A program made the position numbers and the translations under genes. From Rhizobiales bacterium GAS188 (GTDB lineage Bacteria; Pseudomonadota; Alphaproteobacteria; Rhizobiales; Beijerinckiaceae), in assembly GCA_900104855.1 (NCBI GenBank), contig FNSS01000001.1:3782001-3846000 (forward strand): DNA of 64,000 bases, given 5' to 3'. The notes beneath the pieces are model-generated. The model was given only the letters and a program-made list of their open reading frames with translations. It did not search any database and was not told where the DNA came from. Shown here in pieces: positions 7,810-16,440 of the stretch; position 1 is the first letter of the stretch, and each line of letters starts with the position of its first letter.

Positions 7810-7827
7810 ACGAGGGATGTGGCCTTT
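7799..7827 (+). terminator. Terminator-like hairpin after flagellin 3
   Basis: GGCCGCATTCC pairs with GGGATGTGGCC (11 bp with two G-T pairs) around ACGA, followed by TTT. It is equivalent to the terminator after flagellin 1 but with a shorter T-run. Confidence 0.7.
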
Positions 7828-7829
7828 GC

Positions 7830-7851
7830 GTTGCAACCTTCGCGCAAGCTT
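7830..7851 (+). promoter_or_regulatory. 22-bp flagellar upstream element, copy 3
   Basis: This copy reads GTTGCAACCTT then CGCGCAAGCTT. It starts six bases after the terminator stem and 123 bases before the flagellin 4 ATG, matching the spacing of the two preceding flagellins. Confidence 0.55.
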
Positions 7852-7974
7852 ACCAGCGAAGATTCAGCGCGCGGCGCATGAGGCGCCCACGGCAAGGGGT
7901 TGCCAATACCGACCCGCGACGGGCGAAAACCGGCCTCCCTCCGAGATGTCAACAATCCCAGGGGCATTGTCTCA

Positions 7975-8889
7975 ATGAGCAGCATACTGACCAACCAGTC
8001 GGCGATGACGGCGCTGCAGGCGCTCTCGCAGACGCAGAAGTCACTCACCCAGACCCAGACCCAGATCTCGACCGGATTGCGGGTGGCGAGCGCAGTGGAC
8101 AACGCCGCCTATTGGTCGATCGCCACCACCATGCGTTCGGACAATGACGCACTCTCCTCGGTGCATGATTCGCTGAATCTCGGCGGCTCGACGGTCGGCG
8201 TGGCGACAGCCGCCATGAACTCGACGATCAGCGTCATGGACAAGATCAAGTCCGACCTCGTCACCGCGGCCGAGCCCGGCGTCGATCGCAGCAAGATCCA
8301 GACCGATATCACCGCCCTGCAGGGCCAGCTGCTGAGCATCGCCAATTCGGCCTCCTTCAACGGCGAGAACTGGCTCGCGGTGAATTCGGGCGCGCCCGGC
8401 TACAACGCCAATAAGAGCGTCGTCGCTTCCTTCTCGCGCGACACGACGGGGGCGATCAGCATCGGCACCATCAACATCGATACCTCGCAGACCAAGCTCT
8501 ACGATTCCAACAACCAGTCGGGCATCCTCGACACGGTGAACGGCACCACCAATATGAGTGTCGCGACGCTCAACGTTGCGGGCCTGACCGATTCGGCTGC
8601 CGATCAGGCGACCCTTCTGCAGCTTACGACGCAGGTCGACACGGCCATCCAGTCGATCACCACGGCGGCCTCCACGCTCGGCGCCACTCAGACCCGCATC
8701 AACCTGCCGATCACCTTCGTCTCGAACCTGTCGGACGCCATCACCAGCGGCATCGGCTCGCTCGTCGATGCGGATATGAACCAGGCCTCGACCAAGCTGC
8801 AGGCGCTGCAGACACAGCAGCAGCTCGGCATCCAGTCGCTCGGCATCGCCAACCAGAACAGCCAGCTCATCCTCAAGCTGTTCGGCTGA
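7975..8889 (+). CDS. Flagellin 4
   Basis: The 304-residue flagellin is a close paralogue of flagellins 2 and 3. The frame is open further upstream (from 7900), but the homologous start MSSILTNQSAMT is at 7975. It carries substitutions at otherwise constant positions: NDALSSVHDSL for KDALSSVQDSL, LLQLTTQV for LSQLTTQV, and NLPITF (residues 243-248) for NLQATF in the C-terminal D1 helix. It may be a minor or diverging filament component. Only N- and C-terminal core domains are present. Confidence 0.93.
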   Translation: MSSILTNQSAMTALQALSQTQKSLTQTQTQISTGLRVASAVDNAAYWSIATTMRSDNDALSSVHDSLNLGGSTVGVATAAMNSTISVMDKIKSDLVTAAEPGVDRSKIQTDITALQGQLLSIANSASFNGENWLAVNSGAPGYNANKSVVASFSRDTTGAISIGTINIDTSQTKLYDSNNQSGILDTVNGTTNMSVATLNVAGLTDSAADQATLLQLTTQVDTAIQSITTAASTLGATQTRINLPITFVSNLSDAITSGIGSLVDADMNQASTKLQALQTQQQLGIQSLGIANQNSQLILKLFG

Positions 8890-8897
8890 CGCGTCAT

Positions 8898-8925
8898 CCC
8901 GAAAAGCTCAAGCGAGCCTTTCGGG
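8898..8925 (+). terminator. Hairpin after flagellin 4
   Basis: CCCGAAA and TTTCGGG pair, with an inner GCTC/GAGC stem around AAGC separated by one mismatch. It begins nine bases after the stop codon. No T-run follows, so it may be a 3'-end stabiliser rather than a strong terminator. A second GC-rich stem (GCGGGGC/GCCCCGC) lies at 8991-9009. Confidence 0.5.
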
Positions 8926-9063
8926 CACGTTGATGCGTCCAACTCAGGCGGGAGATCGCGGCCGCACCGTCCGCTCGAGGCGGGATGGAGGCGGGGCAAA
9001 AGGCCCCGCTCTGCCGCATCGTCTCGATGCAGGGGGCGCTCCGCCAGGAGAGCGGCCTGCTCC

Positions 9064-9085
9064 GTTGCAATCCCCGCGCAAGCTT
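9064..9085 (+). promoter_or_regulatory. 22-bp flagellar upstream element, copy 4
   Basis: This copy is identical over its whole length to copy 1 (GTTGCAATCCC, CGCGCAAGCTT) and is followed by GCCGAAAG. It lies only 53 bases before the fliF start, against 122-124 bases for the flagellins, so fliF would have a shorter leader if the element marks transcription start. Confidence 0.55.
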
Positions 9086-9138
9086 GTTGGCCGAAAGTCG
9101 GCTCACGACGCGCGCCGCGACCACCGCAGAGGCAGTGA

Positions 9139-10803
9139 ATGACCGTTCGAGAACAGCTGGAGCGTTTGATATCCAGCTTGGCGAAGCTCGGAGGCCGCAG
9201 GCTGGCTATCCTCGGGATCGTCGGGCTTGCCATATTCGCCGTCACGGGTTTTGCCGGATATTATCTCAGCCGTCCCTCGCTCGAAGTGCTGTACGCCGGC
9301 CTCGATCGCCAGGACGTCAGCCGCATCGGCTCGGCGCTGCGTGAGGCCGGACTGTCCTTCGACGTCAATTCGGACGGCAACACGGTCCTCGTGCCTTATG
9401 GGCAGACGGCGCAAGCGCGCATGCTGCTCGCCGAGAAGGGCCTGCCGCACAGCGCCAATGCCGGCTACGAGTTGTTCGACAAGCTGGGCTCGCTCGGCCT
9501 TACCTCCTTTATGCAGGAGGTGACGCGGGTGCGTGCGCTCGAGGGCGAATTGGCGCGCACCATCCAGACCATGCGCGGCGTCAAGGCGGCGCGCGTCCAT
9601 ATCGTCTTGCCCGATGAAGGCTCGTTCCGGCGCAACCGGGAGCCAGCCTCGGCATCGGTCGTGATCCGCACCGAATCCCCGAACGATACGAGCTCGGCGC
9701 AAGCCATCCGCCACATGGTTTCGGCGGCCGTGCCCGGCATGGCGCTCGAGGGCGTGACCGTCCTCAATACCGACGGCGTGATGCTGGCTTCGGGCAGCGA
9801 CATGGCCGACACGGCGCCGGCCGGCATGCTCACCCTCGAAAAGAGCGTGTCGCAGGACATCCAGGACAGGATCCGCAAGACGCTGACGCCCTATCTGTCG
9901 GCGCGCAATTTTCAGATCAGCGTGGCGACGCGGCTCAACACCGACAAGAAGCAGACCAACGAGACGATCTTCTATCCCGAATCGCGGGTCGAGCGCTCGG
10001 TCCGGGTCGTCAAGGAAACGCAGGTCTCGCAGAATTCGAGCACGCAGGCCCCGACCTCGGTCGAGCGCAATCTGCCGCAAGACAAGAATCAATCGACCAA
10101 TGACGGCAAGCAGTCGAACGAAGACAATCAGAAGCGCGAAGAGCTGACCAATTACGAATTGTCCTCGAAGACCGTCTCGACCGCCAGCGCCGGCTTCACG
10201 GTCGACAATCTGTCGGTTGCGGTGTTGCTCAATCGCGCCAGCCTCGTGGCCTCGCTCGGCGGCGACAAGGCGACGCCCGAGGCTGTCGAGAAGCAGCTCG
10301 CCGACATCGAGCAGCTGATTTCCTCGGCGGCCGGCCTGCGCAAGGATCACGGCGACACGATCAAGATCGCGGCCGTCGATTTCGCCGATACCGGAAACGA
10401 TCTCGAGCCCGTGCCGCCGCCGAGCTACTGGGAGCTGGCGATGCGCCAGTCGGGCACCTTCGTCAGCGCCGGGACCGTGCTGGCCGTGGCGCTGCTCCTG
10501 ATCTGGTTCGGCATCAGGCCGGCCACGCGCGCCCTGATCGCCGCACCGTCGCCCACGATGATGGACAATCCGCTCATCCAAGCGGGGATGATGCCCGGTC
10601 TCGACCCGATGGCGCTCTATCCCGACGAGGGGCCGGGCTCGGGCTCGCAGCTCATGGCCATGGGCGACGCCAACCTGATCGAAGACCTGACCAACAAGGC
10701 ACGGCGCTCCCCGCAGAAACGGCTCGAGCAGATCGTCCAGTTCGATGAGGACCAGGCGACCGCCATTCTCAAGCAATGGATCCATCAGGGAGAGCGGGCG
10801 TGA
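9139..10803 (+). CDS. fliF: Flagellar MS-ring protein FliF
   Basis: The 554-residue protein is the membrane ring onto which the rotor and rod assemble. The first membrane segment (about 22-42, LAILGIVGLAIFAVTGFAGY) is followed by the family motif LEVLYAGLDRQDVSRIGSAL and the ring-building domains with NAGYELFDKLGSLGLTSFMQ, EGELARTIQTMRGVKAARVH and IVLPDEGSF. A variable linker rich in Asn/Gln/Lys (about 290-335) and a second membrane segment (about 440-460) come next. The cytoplasmic tail that should bind FliG is at 520-554. The stop overlaps the next gene's GTG. Confidence 0.97.
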   Translation: MTVREQLERLISSLAKLGGRRLAILGIVGLAIFAVTGFAGYYLSRPSLEVLYAGLDRQDVSRIGSALREAGLSFDVNSDGNTVLVPYGQTAQARMLLAEKGLPHSANAGYELFDKLGSLGLTSFMQEVTRVRALEGELARTIQTMRGVKAARVHIVLPDEGSFRRNREPASASVVIRTESPNDTSSAQAIRHMVSAAVPGMALEGVTVLNTDGVMLASGSDMADTAPAGMLTLEKSVSQDIQDRIRKTLTPYLSARNFQISVATRLNTDKKQTNETIFYPESRVERSVRVVKETQVSQNSSTQAPTSVERNLPQDKNQSTNDGKQSNEDNQKREELTNYELSSKTVSTASAGFTVDNLSVAVLLNRASLVASLGGDKATPEAVEKQLADIEQLISSAAGLRKDHGDTIKIAAVDFADTGNDLEPVPPPSYWELAMRQSGTFVSAGTVLAVALLLIWFGIRPATRALIAAPSPTMMDNPLIQAGMMPGLDPMALYPDEGPGSGSQLMAMGDANLIEDLTNKARRSPQKRLEQIVQFDEDQATAILKQWIHQGERA

Positions 10804-11426
10804 CGGTCATCCCGATCGCTCAGTATCTGGCCCAATTCGGTGCCGAGGGCGGCTTCGGCGCCAAGGGTCTGCACCACGAGGACACTCCTGTCCTGCACAG
10901 CCTTGATCCGAAGGATGCCGAGGAGCTGGCCCGCAAGCTCGAAGAGGCGACGGCCCAGGGGCGCGAAGAGGGGCGTGCAATCGCGGCGGCGGCTTTCGAG
11001 GGCGATCTCGCCGATGAGCGGGCCCAGCTCGAAGGGCGCATCGCCTCGGCGCGCCAGGCCTGGCTCGCCGAGGAGGGGGAGCGCCTGGGCGCCGCGCTCG
11101 GCGTCGCCGTCTCGCAATTGCAGACGGAGATGGCCGACAGCGTCGCGCGCATCCTCAAGCCCTTTCTCGCCTTCGCGTTGCGCGAGCAGATGCTCGTCTC
11201 CTTGTCGGAGACCATGAAGGGCCTGCTGACCGAGGAGAAGGCGTTCCTCAAGGTCAGCGGCCCCGAGGATCTCCTGGATGCATTGCGCGACAGGCTCGGA
11301 CCGGGCGAGGCTTCCATCGCATATGAGGTGGCGGCAGGCGTCGAGGTCAGCGTCGTCGCCGACCACACCGTCATCGAGTCACGGCTGCAGGCCTGGATCG
11401 ACCGCTTCAACCAGGCAGCGGATTGA
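10800..11426 (+). CDS. FliH-like flagellar export ATPase regulator
   Basis: The 208-residue cytoplasmic protein starts from a GTG overlapping the fliF stop (VTVIPIAQYLAQFG). Residues 40-110 are a charged helical coiled coil (EELARKLEEATAQGREEGRA), and the C-terminal part (about 140-208) ends VEVSVVADHTVIESRLQAWI, the pattern seen at the end of FliH/FlbE proteins. FliH tethers and restrains the FliI ATPase. Sequence similarity among FliH-like proteins is low, so the call rests on shape, C-terminal motif and position between fliF and motB. Confidence 0.6.
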   Translation: MTVIPIAQYLAQFGAEGGFGAKGLHHEDTPVLHSLDPKDAEELARKLEEATAQGREEGRAIAAAAFEGDLADERAQLEGRIASARQAWLAEEGERLGAALGVAVSQLQTEMADSVARILKPFLAFALREQMLVSLSETMKGLLTEEKAFLKVSGPEDLLDALRDRLGPGEASIAYEVAAGVEVSVVADHTVIESRLQAWIDRFNQAAD

Positions 11427-11434
11427 GGCGCGAC

Positions 11435-12925
11435 ATGGCGGAACCGGAAGTCCACGAACTCGTCATCATCAAGCACCGTCGCGATCACGACGAGGATGTG
11501 CATCACGGCGGGGTATGGAAGATCGCCTATGCGGATTTCATGACCGCCATGATGGCCTTCTTCCTGGTGCTGTGGCTGCTCAACTCCACCAACAAGGAAG
11601 CCAGGATCTCGATCCTCAACTACTTCAATCCGATGAAGCTCGCCGATGCGAGCATGACCCGCAAGGGGATCGCCGATCAGAAGAAGTCCCAGCCCGCCGG
11701 CGCGCCCGATGTCGACAGGAAATCTCAGTCCGAGAACCAGAGCGACAAGCCGGGAGATCTCGCGCTCTTCGCCCCTTCGATTGCCTCTGACGACAAGGTC
11801 CCCTTGCCGGCGAACGAGCTGAAGCAGGCCGAGAAGGCGAAGGCGTCGGCCGCAGGCAAGGAGCAGGATGGCGCCTCCTCGGCCAATCTGAAGTCGCCGA
11901 GCTACACGGAAGGGGCGCTGTTCAAGGACCCCTATCGCATCCTCGGCGAGATCGCCGGGCTCGCCCCGATGCCGGCCATGCCCCAGCCGGCGACAGGCCA
12001 GGCCGCCGACCAGCCCTCGGTCACGATCGGGCAAGGCGGCAATGCGGCCGCGAATTATCGCGACCCCTTCGAATCGGTGTCGCCGAAACTGTCCGTGCAG
12101 CAGCCGGCACCGCCTGCCCCGGTCGCGGCGACACGCGCATCCAAGCAAGACCTCGTCAAGCCAGAACCTACGAAGCCTGAACCTACGAAGCCAGAACCTG
12201 CGAAGACTGAGCCCACCAAATCTGAGTCGACCAAATCTGAATCGACCAAGTCTGAATCGAGCAAGCCGGAACTTGCCGAGCCGCCTCAAGGCGTGCAGCC
12301 TCTGCAGGCCGCACAGGCGGAGCAGGTTCCTCCGACCCAACTGGCCGTGCCGGCTCAGCCTGTGGCGCAGGCTCTGCAGGTCGCGGCGCCGACGGGCGCA
12401 ACGGCGTCCGGCAAGCAAGGCAAGGCGCTGGTTCAAGACGACGCAGTCGCCGCGACACCGGCCGACGCGACCAAGCTCAAGGCCGAGATGACGAAGGCCC
12501 TGGCCGATGTGATGGGCGGCCAGCCCAGCCCCCAGATCGACGTGCAGGCGACGAGCGAAGGCGTGCTCATCAGCCTGACGGACGAGTTCGATTTCGGCAT
12601 GTTCGCCATCGGCTCGGCGGAGCCGCAGGCCAAGCTCGTCAAGATCATGGATAAGATCGCGCCGCTGCTGAAGAGCCGTCCGGGGCCGATCGTCATCCGC
12701 GGGCATACCGATGGGCGCGCCTACAAGTCGCAATCCTATGACAATTGGCACCTGTCCTCCGACCGCGCCCAGATGGCCCGCTACATGCTGGTGCGAGGCG
12801 GGCTGGAGGAGAAGCGCTTCGAAGCCGTGGAAGGCTATGCGGATCGCCGCCTGAAAGTGCCCGGCGATCCTTCGGCCGCCGAGAACCGCCGCATCGAGAT
12901 CCTGCTGCGCAAGGACAAGACCTGA
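11435..12925 (+). CDS. motB: Flagellar stator protein MotB
   Basis: The 496-residue protein anchors the stator to peptidoglycan. The single membrane helix carries the proton-binding Asp in KIAYADFMTAMMAFFLVLWL. The C-terminal OmpA-like domain (about 385-496) shows IVIRGHTDGRAY, LSSDRAQMARYML and AAENRRIEILLRK. Between them lies an unusually long low-complexity stalk including eight Lys-Pro/Ser-Glu pentads (about 242-281). I chose ATG 11435 over the TTG at 11423. motA is not in the window. The stop overlaps motC. Confidence 0.93.
   Translation: MAEPEVHELVIIKHRRDHDEDVHHGGVWKIAYADFMTAMMAFFLVLWLLNSTNKEARISILNYFNPMKLADASMTRKGIADQKKSQPAGAPDVDRKSQSENQSDKPGDLALFAPSIASDDKVPLPANELKQAEKAKASAAGKEQDGASSANLKSPSYTEGALFKDPYRILGEIAGLAPMPAMPQPATGQAADQPSVTIGQGGNAAANYRDPFESVSPKLSVQQPAPPAPVAATRASKQDLVKPEPTKPEPTKPEPAKTEPTKSESTKSESTKSESSKPELAEPPQGVQPLQAAQAEQVPPTQLAVPAQPVAQALQVAAPTGATASGKQGKALVQDDAVAATPADATKLKAEMTKALADVMGGQPSPQIDVQATSEGVLISLTDEFDFGMFAIGSAEPQAKLVKIMDKIAPLLKSRPGPIVIRGHTDGRAYKSQSYDNWHLSSDRAQMARYMLVRGGLEEKRFEAVEGYADRRLKVPGDPSAAENRRIEILLRKDKT
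12158..12277. repeat. Eight in-frame 15-bp repeats in motB
   Basis: Eight successive five-codon units encode KPEPT, KPEPT, KPEPA, KTEPT, KSEST, KSEST, KSESS and KPELA. The unit length of 15 bases preserves the reading frame. The array lies in the periplasmic linker between the membrane helix and the peptidoglycan-binding domain, where length could vary between strains. Confidence 0.9.
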
Positions 12926-14133
12926 TGCGGATCGCCGCGCTCCTCACGGCTCTGCCGGCTCTGGCGCTCACGCTCGCATCTGCCGCCGGCGCCGAGACGA
13001 GCCGCGCGGCGCCTTTCGAGTTGATGCGCTCGCTCGAGGCGCTGCAGAACCAGGCCGCCGAGGGCAATGCGGCCGCATATGCGGCGCGCCCCAAGCTGAT
13101 CGCCCTGATCGCCGAGCGCTTCCAGGCCGCTGATCCTGCTGTCTGGCGAGAGCCGCGGAATGTGCGCGCCGCCATCACCTATGTGCTGAATGGCGGCCAG
13201 CCCGCCATGTTGCGCAAGCTTGCCGATCTCAACGTCTTTCCGAAGCAGGACGAGAAGTTGGTGAAGGGCGCTCTCGCCTATGCGGAGGGCCGCGAGGACG
13301 ACGCCAAAGTGTATCTCGGCGATCTCGACGCGCAGTCCTGGCCGCCGAGCCTCGGGGGCCAGCTGGCGCTCGTGCAGTCCACGCTGGCCATGGGCAATGA
13401 CCGGCACAAGGCGATCGTGCTTCTCGACCTCGCCCGCCTGCTGATGCCGGGCACGCTGGTCGAGGATGTGGCGCTGCGCCGCGAGATCATCGCTTATGCG
13501 GAAGCCGGCGATATCGACAAATTCCTGTCGCTGTCCGAGCAATATGCCCGCCGCTTCCGCCGCTCCGTCTACGCGGACAATTTCATGCAGGGCTTCGCGG
13601 CCTCGGTCGCCAAGCTCGCCTCTCCGGTCGATCCGCAGACCTTGCGCCGCTTGGAGGGCCTGGTCGCGTTGCTCGGACCCGACGAGCAGCGCAGCGTCTA
13701 TCTGTCGATCGCTCAGATCTCGGCGGTCCGCGGCAATGTGACGATGACGCGCTTTGCGGCCGAACATGCCCTTCCCCTATGCCGGGAGGGCAGCATCGAT
13801 CATGCCCGCGCCAAGCTCTATCAGGCGGCGGCGCTGATCGTCACCGACGACTACGACTCGGGGTTGGCGGCGCTCGACGGCATCGCCAAGGCCGAGCTGC
13901 CGGAGCGTGACGGACAGCTGCGCCGGGCCGTCGTCGGTCTGGCGCGCGAGCTGCGCGAATGGCCGCAAGCGACCGAGCCGGCCGCGACCGCGCATGGCAA
14001 GCCCGGCGCCGGCGACCAGGCCGCAACCTCCCAGCCTTCGACCTCCCAGCCCGCGAATTCGGCGACCACGATCAGCCTTGCCCAGAAGCAGATCGCCGAT
14101 GTCGATCTGCTCTTGAAGAGGGGCGCTCCGTGA
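12925..14133 (+). CDS. motC: Motility protein MotC
   Basis: The 402-residue periplasmic protein has a signal peptide (about 1-23, LTALPALALTLASAAGAE). The body is mostly helical with characteristic MotC blocks: AAITYVLNGGQPAMLRKLAD, KALAYAEGREDDAKVYLG-type repeats and EQYARRFRRSVYADNFMQGF. In rhizobia MotC binds MotB in the periplasm and is needed for rotation. The ATG overlaps the motB stop. The last 60 residues are Thr/Ser/Pro-rich (TSQPSTSQPANS) and likely disordered. Confidence 0.92.
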   Translation: MRIAALLTALPALALTLASAAGAETSRAAPFELMRSLEALQNQAAEGNAAAYAARPKLIALIAERFQAADPAVWREPRNVRAAITYVLNGGQPAMLRKLADLNVFPKQDEKLVKGALAYAEGREDDAKVYLGDLDAQSWPPSLGGQLALVQSTLAMGNDRHKAIVLLDLARLLMPGTLVEDVALRREIIAYAEAGDIDKFLSLSEQYARRFRRSVYADNFMQGFAASVAKLASPVDPQTLRRLEGLVALLGPDEQRSVYLSIAQISAVRGNVTMTRFAAEHALPLCREGSIDHARAKLYQAAALIVTDDYDSGLAALDGIAKAELPERDGQLRRAVVGLARELREWPQATEPAATAHGKPGAGDQAATSQPSTSQPANSATTISLAQKQIADVDLLLKRGAP

Positions 14134-15926
14134 ATCTTCCCACCGCCACCCCGCTTGCCGGTAAGGCCGCTTCGGCATTCCCGCTCGGCAAATCTGCTTC
14201 CGGCAACTCCAACTCCGGCAATGACGGTGCGGGCGGCGATCCGGCGGCGGCCTTCGGCGCCCTGCTGTCGGAACAATCGACCGCCGATGCAGGCGGTCCG
14301 GGCGGCGCACGCTCGTCCTTTCCGGATGCCAACGCTCCCAATGTGAAGGCTCCCGATGTGAAGGCCGATGGCGGGAGCACGTCATGGTCGCGCCAGCGCA
14401 GCAGCTTCGAAGCAAGGCTCGGCGAGGCGATCGCCTCTGGCGATGCCGGCGCAACCCCCGACAAGACCGCTTCTCTCGCGGCCGCCTTGCGCCAGAGCGC
14501 GGCCTCGTCGCCACAAGCTAGCGATATCCTGCCGGCGGCCGGCATCGCGCCGCCGAGCCTGGCCGGGCAAGCTGCGCAGCCTGGCGCGAGTGCCAGCGAT
14601 GTCCCGATCTTGTCAAAGCCCCGTTCGAAAGGCGACGCTCAGTCATCCGGTGCGGGCGACGCTTCCATGAGCCCTGCGATGCCGGTGTCGAGCCTCGATC
14701 CGAGCCCGGCCTTGAATGCGGGGCCGCTCGCCCTGCTCATGCCGTCGCTCGCGGCCGCGCCGACCAATGCGCCATCGGCCGGCACCGCTACGCCGCGCGA
14801 TAACGCGGCCTCGAGCGCGCCCGGCCCGGCCGTCGATAAAGCGCCCATATCCTCGGGAGCGGCATCGAGCAGCCCCTCCTTCGCTCTTTCGGCCTTCACC
14901 GCCGCGGCGGTGTCCGACGCACAGGGTTCCTCACCTGCCGCCGCCGCGCTCACCACCCCGGCCATGTCGGCGCCGGTCATCAGTGCCGCCATCGGCGCGA
15001 GCTTCCCGCCGGGTGCCGGGATCGGCGGGCGTGCCGGCGCCGCGATGCCGCCGGTCGCGTCGGCGCGCGGTTCCGAGAAGGCGCCGCTGCCCGGCCCGTC
15101 GGCCGGCAGCCCACAGAGCGCCTCGTCCGGCCCGTCCTCCCCGAGCGACCTCCTTGCGGGCCAGAGCCGCGGCTCCGATGCGGTCCAGCCGGTCGCGGCG
15201 CGCCTGCCGGACGGGCAGGGCGCGGGCAGCTCGCTTTCGGGCAAGGCTTCGGACACTAGGCAGCTGGCGCCGACGCCGCTCGCCACCGTGTCGGTGGTGG
15301 GCCAGGAAACCCATGCGGCGCCTGTGATGAGCCTCACTCCGGTGCAGCAGCTCGCGGGCTCGATCGTCGACGCGGCGGGCGGCCCGCAATCGACATTGCC
15401 GCAAGAGGCCGCCGGCGTCCCGACCGCGACGACGCGCATCCGGCCGTTGCAGGTGCTCAACATCAGGCTCGACCCGCCCGATCTCGGCGCGGTTTCGGTC
15501 AAGATGCGTCTCACCGGCTCGAGGCTCGATCTCAATATCGAGGTCGGCCAGAAGGACACGGTTCCGCTTCTCGGCAAGGACGGCGATGCCTTGTCGAAGG
15601 CGCTGCAATCCTCCGGGTATACGGTCGACAACCTGACCATCAAGGCCGCGGCCAATAGTGGGTTGGGCGCGCAGCACCAGCACGATTCCTCGCAAGGCCA
15701 GCAATCGGCCTCGCATTCCTCGGCGCAGTCGGGCCAATCCGGATCGGCCCAGGGCGGGGACGGGCGCTCCAATCAACGCACTGCAAGCCAAGGATCATTT
15801 GCCCAAGGATCTTCAGGCCAAGGATCATCGGGCCAAGGACATGACGGCGCGCCGGATAACGGCCGCAGCAAGATCGGCGAAGATGTCGTTCATCAGAACA
15901 GCCCTAGCGGCGATCTTTACGTTTAG
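14130..15926 (+). CDS. fliK: Flagellar hook-length control protein FliK
   Basis: The 598-residue protein begins at a GTG overlapping the motC stop. The first ~430 residues are Ala/Ser/Pro-rich and disordered, as expected for the molecular ruler part. The conserved C-terminal domain (about 440-510) contains LQVLNIRLDPPDLGAVSVKM and DALSKALQSSGYTVDNLTIK, diagnostic of the Flg_hook domain that switches the export gate from hook to filament substrates. The tail is Gln/Ser/Gly-rich. In rhizobia this gene was long called motD. Its 3' end overlaps the next gene by 44 bases. Confidence 0.93.
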   Translation: MNLPTATPLAGKAASAFPLGKSASGNSNSGNDGAGGDPAAAFGALLSEQSTADAGGPGGARSSFPDANAPNVKAPDVKADGGSTSWSRQRSSFEARLGEAIASGDAGATPDKTASLAAALRQSAASSPQASDILPAAGIAPPSLAGQAAQPGASASDVPILSKPRSKGDAQSSGAGDASMSPAMPVSSLDPSPALNAGPLALLMPSLAAAPTNAPSAGTATPRDNAASSAPGPAVDKAPISSGAASSSPSFALSAFTAAAVSDAQGSSPAAAALTTPAMSAPVISAAIGASFPPGAGIGGRAGAAMPPVASARGSEKAPLPGPSAGSPQSASSGPSSPSDLLAGQSRGSDAVQPVAARLPDGQGAGSSLSGKASDTRQLAPTPLATVSVVGQETHAAPVMSLTPVQQLAGSIVDAAGGPQSTLPQEAAGVPTATTRIRPLQVLNIRLDPPDLGAVSVKMRLTGSRLDLNIEVGQKDTVPLLGKDGDALSKALQSSGYTVDNLTIKAAANSGLGAQHQHDSSQGQQSASHSSAQSGQSGSAQGGDGRSNQRTASQGSFAQGSSGQGSSGQGHDGAPDNGRSKIGEDVVHQNSPSGDLYV

Positions 15927-16440
15927 CCTCGCGGGCGCCGCGCAGGCAGCCTCGAATATCTGCGAGCGCGAGATGGCGCGCGCCTCGCGCACCTATCAGG
16001 TGCCGCTGAGCATGCTCTATGCGGTCGGCCTGACGGAGACCGGCCATCGCGGATCGCTCCAGCCCTACGCGATGAATATCGAGGGGCGCGCCTTCTTCGG
16101 CGCCAGTCTCGACCAGGCCTTGCGGCGCTTCCAGGAGGCGCGGCAGAGCGGCGCCAGGCTGATCGATATCGGCTGCATGCAGATCGACCATCATTATCAC
16201 GCCAGCCATTTCGCCTCGCTGCAGGAGATGTTCCTGCCGAACCGCAATGTCGATTACGCCGCCCAGTTCCTCAAGACGCTGAAGGCGCAGGAAGGCAGCT
16301 GGACCCTCGCCGTGGCGCGCTACCATGCGGGTCCCAACAACAACCCAGCCCAGAAGCAGTATGTCTGCGCCGTGATCGCCAACATGGTCGCCAGCGGCTT
16401 CGGCTCATGGACGGCGAACGCCAAGGCGTTTTGTCAGTAG
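15883..16440 (+). CDS. Motility-associated lytic transglycosylase-like protein
   Basis: The 185-residue secreted protein has signal peptide MSFIRTALAAIFTFSLAGAAQA (the ATG at 15841 would spoil it). The mature part is a small SLT-type lysozyme-like domain: CEREMARASRTYQVPLSMLY, AVGLTETG with the likely catalytic Glu, and DIGCMQID and ARYHAG blocks. It probably opens peptidoglycan locally for rod or stator assembly, corresponding to the rhizobial ORF found after fliK/motD. It starts inside the fliK tail in another frame, implying coupled translation. It closes the flagellar block. Confidence 0.85.
   Translation: MSFIRTALAAIFTFSLAGAAQAASNICEREMARASRTYQVPLSMLYAVGLTETGHRGSLQPYAMNIEGRAFFGASLDQALRRFQEARQSGARLIDIGCMQIDHHYHASHFASLQEMFLPNRNVDYAAQFLKTLKAQEGSWTLAVARYHAGPNNNPAQKQYVCAVIANMVASGFGSWTANAKAFCQ

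Noticed and set aside
9103-10785. 560-codon open frame on the - strand opposite fliF
   Set aside because: fliF is certain; the reverse translation shows only the composition expected from third-position GC bias.
11821-12480. motB as a fusion of two genes
   Set aside because: The long linker is low-complexity but stays in frame, and one membrane helix plus one OmpA domain make a normal MotB plan.
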